From: Blastomussa wellsi
Lineage: Eukaryota; Cnidaria; Anthozoa; Scleractinia; Plerogyridae
Direction: 5' to 3'
Length of the DNA: 64,000 nt
Assembly: GCA_947652115.1 (NCBI GenBank)
Contig: OX393563.1
Coordinates: 11,283,006 to 11,347,005, forward strand
Of the stretch, positions 60,701 through 64,000 are shown one piece after another; within the stretch, counting starts at the first letter, position 1, and each line of letters starts with the position of its first letter. The translations under genes were made by a program, and so were the position numbers. Under the pieces are notes generated by a model. That model searched no databases. It saw only the letters and a list, made by a program, of their open reading frames with translations, and was not told the origin of the DNA.

Positions 60701-62916
60701 GAAATAAGCTAGGCAAAGTTTTAACCTTGTCTTATTTTACTTCCCAGGACGTTTCGGAGACAGGTTGCTCCAAGTATCCTCGTTTGTACGTCCCCGGTCA
60801 GAAGAATCTATTGTTCAACAAGAAAATCTTTTTCATGAGCTTGTTGTACGGCACCTTGACATCCTTAGCGATCTTCTTCATTTCATACGGTGTCTTCCAT
60901 GATCGGATAGCAAGCGATGGTCTAGAGAACTCCTCTGTGTCGTTTTTTGGCACTGTGGTGGCAGCTATCCTGGTGGTAGTTGTGAATATTGAGGTGAGGA
61001 GACAAACACAACAATTCCATTGAACGCTTAAGTTCTGCTTCTGGTCCTGCGTCTGTTGTACGACTGATTACCGTACCCAAATCACTATTAGCGAGTTTTA
61101 GCAACCAGGACGGCAACGGCAACGAGAACGCCACAAACCAATTGGTGGTTTTTACTGTCACGCTATCAAAAACTAACTTCTTAACAATTCAACTACAGGA
61201 GCTTAGTATTTCAGCGAGTGTAGATGATAAATAAATAAAAAAGTTCCTCAAGCCTCAGGCCTGTGCGGTGTTCCGTTCTCGAGTTATTTGCCGAAACGTT
61301 CCACGCAAATTTACAAAGCTTAGTATGGAGACGCCATATTTGTGTCCTTCCGAGGGGCACAAATATGGCCGCTGTGATGCACGCGAAACCATCTGGAATT
61401 CAATTGGGCTATAATAGCGACTGCTTTTGGCTTATGAGCTATTATACTTACACAATTGCTCTGCACATGCGTTTTATAGTTTTGTACATTTCTGTGCCGT
61501 CGTCTGCAAAACAGCAACGTGAAATGACCAAGTTTTATGTTTTCTCGAGAACGTGAGCACATGGCGGCAAAGTTCTCTTTCTTTTTCCTTACTTTAACGC
61601 CGTTCATAGTCATTTAGTTTCTGGACAGTTCGTCAGCATTTTCCAAGTCAAACAGATTTCAATAATTGTCAAAGCGTCACAGAAACGAGAAGTTACATTT
61701 TGAAATAACGTTTTCGTTGCCGTCGCCGTCGTCGTTGCTAAAACTCTCTAATCCAATCAGAAGCCCTGACTATGCCCTGACGTCCCGCAATTTCAAATCA
61801 CTGGTCTGGTGTCGCCGGATTTCTGGCCGCATTCGAGTTATCAAATAAACGTCAGTTTGTAAGGCTTTAGGCTATGTCCAGTAATCTACCATGAATGTCG
61901 TAATCACGTTTTAAAATTTCGGGCTATTGGCCAATGAGCGCGCAAGAATTTCTATGGTTATGGTAAAATATGATGTAGCTCTAATTGTACCTTTTTGTAC
62001 GACGGCATATTCTTGTTTTGGGTATTTTTGGATCAACTATAGCTCGCAAACATATGAATTATAACAAGGCAAAACTCGTCTGATGCGATGCCGAAGATTA
62101 CCTTAATGGTTCGGCTTCAGTATAGCGATATTTCTTGTTTACAAACATTGACGTCACATTTCTTTTGATATTCAAATTTTTCCAACCACAGAACAAAAGA
62201 CGTCATTGTTTCAACAGCCAATTAGGTTCTGGTTTGCATAATAATAACGATGGGTGACGTCACGAGTAACATCGCTCTTGGTGCATGCATGTATCAGTAT
62301 TAGTTATTAAGATTTAGGGTACATTTGAACCGGTGTGTCTTCGGAAAGCTGTGACAGAAATACATGGTTGTATCACAAAATATAACTCAGTGTCTCTTTT
62401 ATGATTTCTACTAATTGTGTTTATTGTCCTCGTCAGATTTCGTTTCTCACGCAGTATTGGACGTGGATTAATCACTTTTTCATCTGGGGAAGCATCATGT
62501 TTTACTTCGTGTTCTACTTCGTTTTCTACGCGGAGTTCGTGTTCAAGCTCTTTCCACAGAATCATTACTTTGGCATGCAGTTCGAGGTTTACGGCAATGG
62601 TGCCTTCTGGTTTTGCCTGTTTCTGGTTCTTGCCGTGACAATAACACCTCGTTTGTCCTACTACTTTATTGAAAATGAACTGTATCCATCGCTGAGCGAC
62701 CTTGTTCGGCGACAAGAGGCGCATAAGAGAGTTCGCTCTACTCTTCCCTTGATAGAGTTCAAGCCGCGGCTGGTTCGCAAGCGAAGTTCTAAGCGCTCCA
62801 GTTATGCCTTTGCCCATCAAGAAGGGTTTGGCAAAATTGTCATGTCACCTGCGACGTTTTTGAGGAAAAAACTACGCGCAGGCCCGTCAATCAAAAGCGA
62901 TGTTGTTACAGTGTAA
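31272..62916 (+). CDS. ATP8B: ATP8B-type P4-ATPase (phospholipid flippase), 36 exons
   Basis: Thirty-six exons (listed in the six block entries) join with matching phases into 1194 residues, the usual ATP8B length. P4-ATPases use ATP to move phospholipids from the outer to the cytosolic leaflet, usually with a CDC50 partner, at the plasma membrane and in the secretory pathway. Every core motif is present: [12 protein letters not shown] after the N-terminus, DGET in the actuator domain, PISL in helix 4, DKTGT with phosphorylated Asp395, KGA in the nucleotide domain, GDGAND in the hinge, and ten membrane segments. Human ATP8B4 and ATP8B2 are the closest matches from memory. Weak points are the first exon (31272-31305), chosen by phase and a good donor only, and the acceptor of exon 33. 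Introns carry many repeats but no coding exon appears damaged. Confidence 0.93.
32911..33044 (-). mobile_element. tRNA-derived SINE with 13-bp target duplication
   Basis: On the minus strand it starts GGAGGCGCAGTGGCCTAATG, with a tRNA A-box-like TGGCCTAATGG and a B-box-like GGTTCGAGTCC, then the tail GCCTGATGGGCCACTAGGCC. The flanks carry the 13-bp direct repeat ATATCTTGTATAA (32898-32910 and 33045-33057). Lies in flippase intron 1, opposite to the gene. Its promoter boxes are tRNA-like but it does not fold as a full tRNA. Confidence 0.9.
34427..38628 (+). CDS. ATP8B: Flippase block 2: actuator domain (exons 4-9)
   Basis: Exons 34427-34488, 35503-35575, 36539-36609, 37730-37812, 37912-38018 and 38547-38628. 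They encode the actuator domain with [18 protein letters not shown], the catalytic loop DGETNLK split between 36609 and 37730, and [11 protein letters not shown]. The glutamate of DGET drives dephosphorylation in this family and is intact. Between exons 5 and 6 lies a 599-bp TIR element. Confidence 0.92.
35762..36360. mobile_element. TIR element bounded by TTAA, copy 1
   Basis: The left end TTAAGGATGTTCGCGC (35762-35777) pairs with GCGCGAACGTCCTTAA (36345-36360), one mismatch. It is 599 bp, non-coding, and sits in flippase intron 5. TTAA at both ends could be the target site of a piggyBac-like element, or simply part of the repeat. A relative is at 43493-44096. Confidence 0.75.
38925..39995. 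mobile_element. Inverted-repeat element hosting a second TIR element
   Basis: Outer arms, about 38925-39067 and 39848-39995, are imperfect complements, with shared words such as GCCCACTTGCC and TGACTCCATACAAATCC. An inner element, 39068-39824, has 12-bp ends GGGCTCGAAATT and AATTTCGAGCCC, and CTGGTCGCCAG words inside both ends. The inner element looks inserted into the outer one. Flippase intron 9. Confidence 0.65.
40177..43264 (+). CDS. ATP8B: Flippase block 3: membrane helices 3-4 to the phosphorylated Asp (exons 10-14)
   Basis: Exons 40177-40235, 40755-40829, 42226-42350, 42509-42598 and 43210-43264. The first is short and encodes [18 protein letters not shown]; helix 3 follows in the next. 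Exon 12 carries helix 4 with PISLY, the P4 version of the ion-site motif. Exon 14 ends exactly at Asp395-Lys396, so the DKTGT signature is cut by an intron of 1.8 kb. Confidence 0.92.
40900..41200 (+). mobile_element. SINE-related sequence with a ~115-bp internal duplication
   Basis: Two direct copies of ACACATTACTCTCAGTCAGT (about 40948 and 41063) with ACATATAAATGGGGTACCTTC, followed by AATTTAATGCTGGGGGTAACCC. These phrases match the body of the SINE at 52042-52272. Lies in flippase intron 11. Confidence 0.6.
42854..43036 (-). other. Acidic 60-codon open frame in a flippase intron
   Basis: A minus-strand frame with a true ATG, rich in Asp, Glu and Leu ([16 protein letters not shown]). The composition looks protein-like, resembling the first exon of a gene or of a transposase, but no downstream exon was found and no family is recognised. 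Confidence 0.2.
43493..44096. mobile_element. TIR element bounded by TTAA, copy 2
   Basis: Diverged relative of 35762-36360 in the same orientation: left end CTTACGGACGTGTGTGC, right end GCGCAAACGTCCTTAA. The interior shares CGGCTGTTAGGCGAGTGGAAAT and GGTGACCCCTACTTTTTT with copy 1. Lies in flippase intron 14. Confidence 0.7.
45070..51866 (+). CDS. ATP8B: Flippase block 4: nucleotide-binding domain (exons 15-24)
   Basis: Exons 45070-45133, 47402-47475, 47987-48082, 48384-48447, 48643-48722, 50147-50191, 50752-50808, 51392-51440, 51594-51664 and 51769-51866. They start with TGTLTQN and encode the N domain. Family motifs in order: [41 protein letters not shown] and EGLRTLV. The exon at 50147 is only 15 codons. 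A fold-back element lies right behind exon 50752-50808 and a minisatellite lies in the intron ahead of 50147. Confidence 0.92.
45715..46015. repeat. Direct repeat of a ~175-bp unit in intron 15
   Basis: GTGATCTATTACTGAACAGACGCACAG near 45720 recurs near 45894, with ACATGGAATCTATCTGTTTT and AACCAATCAAA words in both copies. Imperfect tandem duplication, non-coding. Confidence 0.65.
48224..48362 (+). mobile_element. SINE-related fragment
   Basis: Contains TAAATGGGTCACTCTG, AATTTAATGTTGGGG, CATGGACTAGCAT and GGATAAG, matching the body of the SINE at 52042-52272. The tRNA-like head is missing. Lies in a flippase intron. Confidence 0.5.
48760..49056. mobile_element. MITE, copy 2, opposite to copy 1
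   Basis: The right end, TAATTGTTAAATAG (49043-49056), is identical to that of the element at 17696-17988. Inside, AAGATTTTTCTTGATTTTTG and CAGAGTTTCTACTAAAAC match the complement of copy 1. The left end has diverged. Confidence 0.6.
49205..49640. repeat. Minisatellite of alternating 28- and 26-bp units
   Basis: About 16 units built on AGGTCTCTGCAACAAGTCG followed by TAGTGACGT (28 bp) or CAGTGAC (26 bp). Reverse frames of up to about 200 codons run through it only because many units happen to lack stops. I do not call them genes. It lies in the flippase intron ahead of exon 50147. Confidence 0.9.
50931..51181. mobile_element. Fold-back (long palindromic) element, copy 2
   Basis: Same left extension (TTTCTAAAGAAACTGTGG) and inverted arms (TTTGGTTTTATCAACTGGGT and complement) as 14936-15212, with a shorter, different central loop (GGAGCGAATCGCTCCGAC). 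Lies about 120 bp after exon 50752-50808. Confidence 0.85.
52030..52284 (+). mobile_element. tRNA-derived SINE with 12-bp target duplication
   Basis: Flanked by GGCTTGTATGTA at 52030-52041 and 52273-52284. The head GGTTGGTTAGTGCGCTGG keeps an A-box-like part but the B box is degraded. The tail GCCTGATGGGCCACTA is shared with the SINE at 32911-33044, so they are one family or share a 3' module. Confidence 0.85.
52440..57858 (+). CDS. ATP8B: Flippase block 5: end of N domain, P domain and hinge (exons 25-31)
   Basis: Exons 52440-52476, 52840-52941, 53395-53434, 54313-54563, 54761-54811, 54917-55012 and 57771-57858. Motifs: [45 protein letters not shown] and [13 protein letters not shown]. Exon 53395 must use the donor GTAG|GTCAGT rather than the earlier AAA|GTAGGT to keep frame into ETAINIG. 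Exon 54313-54563 encodes a variable, Lys/Ser-rich insert of about 60 residues. The last intron of this block holds a decayed mobile element. Confidence 0.92.
53485..53700. mobile_element. Imperfect inverted-repeat MITE
   Basis: GTAAAACCAAAACCAAAGTGATCATTCTAACCAATC (53505 onward) pairs imperfectly with GATTGGTT and GGTTTTGGTTTTA blocks at about 53621-53652. A CAATCAAAACTCG block lies between. Common MITE style in this window; ends not defined. Confidence 0.45.
53941..54215 (+). mobile_element. tRNA-derived SINE (diverged)
   Basis: A-box-like TATATAGTGGTTAGAGCG and B-box-like GGTTCGAGCTC in the first 80 bp, then a body with GTGCCTCGCTCCACCCAG. It sits between inverted CGGTTTCTGTAACATG-type sequences (53850 and 54211), suggesting insertion into, or co-mobilisation with, another inverted-repeat element. 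Confidence 0.65.
55440..57230 (+). mobile_element. Decayed mobile-element fragments in a flippase intron
   Basis: Three plus-strand frames lie in the 2.7-kb intron: 55454-55741 (Arg/Cys-rich, [18 protein letters not shown]), 55711-56193 (ending in a hydrophobic helix) and 56818-57225. The last contains a degenerate 2A-like motif, [10 protein letters not shown] (57052-57081), and a [12 protein letters not shown] block (about 57151-57183). That block resembles the Cys-protease (OTU-like) region found in some Helitron/PIF1-associated ORFs. Between them lie a LINE-type tail, ACAATAAAG(TTG)n (56206-56231), and three copies of GAGTTTTCGAGACACCC (56421-56490). The frames overlap and lack good starts, so this is a composite of fragments and not a host gene. 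Confidence 0.45.
56421..56490. repeat. Short tandem repeat, three units
   Basis: Three copies of GAGTTTTCGAGACACCC spaced about 27 bp with GGAGG spacers. Confidence 0.75.
57588..57730. repeat. Tetranucleotide microsatellite in blocks
   Basis: Consecutive blocks (CTGA)n, (TTGG)n, (CTGG)n, (CTGA)n and (TTGA)n over about 140 bp, starting right after TAAATAAACATTTA. It ends about 40 bp before the flippase exon that begins at 57771. Frames through it read as Ser/Gln/Asn repeats and are not genes. Confidence 0.9.
57984..62916 (+). CDS. ATP8B: Flippase block 6: membrane helices 5-10 and C-terminal tail (exons 32-36)
   Basis: Exons 57984-58065, 58406-58547, 60315-60398, 60748-60993 and 62437-62916. 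Motifs: [41 protein letters not shown] and FYKNFAFTL. The exon starting at 58406 also has an in-frame acceptor 12 nt earlier, at 58394. The family alignment favours 58406 and the pyrimidine tract favours 58394. The last exon contains helices 9-10 and a basic cytosolic tail ([13 protein letters not shown]) with a stop at 62914-62916. Confidence 0.92.
58693..58855. repeat. (CAAA)n-type low-complexity repeat
   Basis: Imperfect AAACAAACAAGCAAA words over about 160 bp in a flippase intron. A Cys/Leu-rich reverse frame through it is an artefact. Confidence 0.85.
59010..59460. repeat. Tandem duplication of a ~220-bp unit
   Basis: AAGCGATTCAGTGGAATT, GATGTTTGGTGTTGTTAGAA and AGATTTCTCTTGATAATATATTTGAAGTAGTAAC occur in two direct copies (about 59107-59210 and 59310-59410). 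The upstream parts, beginning near AGAGCCCGAGAAAATGAATTT and AGAGACTGAGAACATGAATTT, match too. Confidence 0.8.
59500..59655 (-). mobile_element. tRNA-derived SINE fragment
   Basis: On the minus strand it begins GGTGTAGGCAGAGTGGCCTC, with A-box-like TGGCCTCGTGACCAGG and B-box-like GGTCCCGAGTCCC, preceded by GACTTGTAATCCGGA, which resembles an anticodon arm. The downstream body ends near GACGGAATCCGTTAGGAC. Flippase intron. Confidence 0.65.
59660..60215 (+). mobile_element. 3' end of a LINE-type element
   Basis: Decayed coding-like sequence followed by TGTTTCTGGGCACAAATAACG and a (TTG)n tail (60180-60210), the same tail design as at 56206-56231. No intact frame remains. Flippase intron. Confidence 0.5.
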
Positions 62917-64000
62917 TGCAGTGTAATATTTTGCCATAATGGGTCTGTAACATTTGTCAGTCGTGCACGCTCAACGTATTTTTTAGTAGTAGGAAATTTA
63001 CGCTGTTAAATTCAAATGCATACGAACCGACATTTTGTAGTTTACATTTTCTCCATAATCGTCCAATGCTACAAAAAGCATGTGAATTGACAGACATGCA
63101 CTAGCAACACCTACGACAATTTACGCGTTGGATCTACAATAAGTGACAAAAGTAGTTGACACATTGACTCGACATGGCATTTTTTCAGGCATAATGATGA
63201 CTCCTTTATAAAATTCATTACCCTCTACAAAATGCCCCCTTCACCCCATCCAGTGTTGTATGATTGCAGTGAATGACTTCCAGAAACAGACTACAACATT
63301 GATAGGGGGTAGGGGGGTCGTGAATGAGGGCGGTGGGGTGATATAAAAAAATGGGGATTAAATGGGCGATGTGTCAACACTTGACACTTATTGTAGATTT
63401 GCAAGTCGTGCATGTTTTCTCGGACTGGAAGTCTTGGTTCGTATGCACTTTTTTAACGTACACCGATTTATCGTCTAGTTAGACTGGGATATATTTTATA
63501 TTTGAAGCAAGGATCGTTTAGATGAAGTAGTGGAAACTCGGTTTTTATTTTGGTAACGAGGTTATTTGATTTTCGCTAACCTAATAGCCCTAATAGATTT
63601 TTTAAACCCATCCAGGGGAAAACAGCTCAGTATTGACAGTATGAAATTATTTACATTCATTGCGCACAGTTAAATTTCAAAAGGAAGAGAGGCGATATGT
63701 TTAGTCATTTGATCTACTTGGTTATCGCAACTAAGATTGACGTGCGAAAACGTTTTCTCAGCATGCATGATACTGACAAAGTGAACGCTCAAAACATTCC
63801 AAAACGTTCCAGGTAAATTAACTTGTGATAAGTACCTGTCAATGGTCAATGCTTTGATAGCATTGTGACCAACGTCTGGATTTATAATTTGCCAGTTACA
63901 TTAACCGAGGTCAGCATCATTGTGGTGAGTTCCAATAGCATGTCATCTTGAATCGCTGAACAGTTGTCAACTCTGACCTGCCCTTCATGTATACGTAACA
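62917..64000. other. Flippase 3' flank
   Basis: 3' UTR and downstream DNA. No AATAAA that I would defend was found close to the stop. The stretch 63005-63455 is an inverted-repeat element. From 63456 on I see no gene. Confidence 0.5.
63005..63455. mobile_element. Inverted-repeat (fold-back) element in the flippase 3' flank
   Basis: ATGCATACGAACC (63016 onward) pairs with GGTTCGTATGCA (about 63436-63447). ATCTACAATAAGTGACAAAAG and TTGACACAT (63131-63165) pair with ATGTGTCAACACTTG and ACACTTATTGTAGAT (63369-63399). Loosely paired arms of about 200 bp surround a G-rich/C-rich centre. Confidence 0.65.

Overview
The window is animal genomic DNA: AT-rich, with spliced genes carrying GT-AG introns and a dense load of transposon debris. 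The best guess is an anthozoan cnidarian (stony coral or sea anemone). Support comes from a secreted ShK-type cysteine-rich peptide gene, a Ty3/gypsy element of a type common in corals, and many palindromic and terminal-inverted-repeat (TIR) elements I associate with coral genomes. The lineage call is inference, since no search could be run.

Layout. (1) 0.4-2.5 kb, plus strand: two intronless paralogues of a small two-helix membrane protein with an N-myristoylation-type start and a SLATT-like layout. The first is broken by a 10-bp tandem duplication. (2) 2.9-9.45 kb, plus: a complete, apparently young Ty3/gypsy retrotransposon with identical 197-bp LTRs, a 4-bp target duplication and one unbroken gag-pol frame. 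(3) 10.6-13.3 kb, minus: a two-exon LYSMD3/4-like gene (LysM domain plus C-terminal membrane anchor), with a 5'-truncated LINE in its intron. (4) 15.9-17.5 kb, minus: a four-exon gene for an unrecognised protein with a signal peptide and two membrane helices. (5) 19.3-20.8 kb, plus: a two-coding-exon secreted ShK-like peptide precursor. (6) 21-31 kb: a gene-poor stretch of non-autonomous transposons, including a 2.2-kb element with about 330-bp TIRs, and satellite-like repeats. (7) 31.3-62.9 kb, plus: one large gene of 36 exons encoding a 1194-residue ATP8B-type P4-ATPase (phospholipid flippase). All exon phases join without a break. Its introns are full of SINEs, MITEs, a minisatellite and a decayed mobile element. 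(8) 62.9-64 kb: 3' flank with an inverted-repeat element.

The host genes show no operon-like link; they act separately at membranes (flippase, LysM membrane protein, two-helix proteins) or outside the cell (ShK peptide). The items most worth following are the myristoylated SLATT-like pair with its frame-breaking duplication, the unrecognised two-helix protein with a BH3-like motif before its tail helix, the intact gypsy element with a duplicated polypurine tract, and the 2.2-kb TIR element with repeated end-like motifs. Exon boundaries were read by eye from splice consensus, reading phase and family alignment recalled from knowledge; none was confirmed with transcripts.
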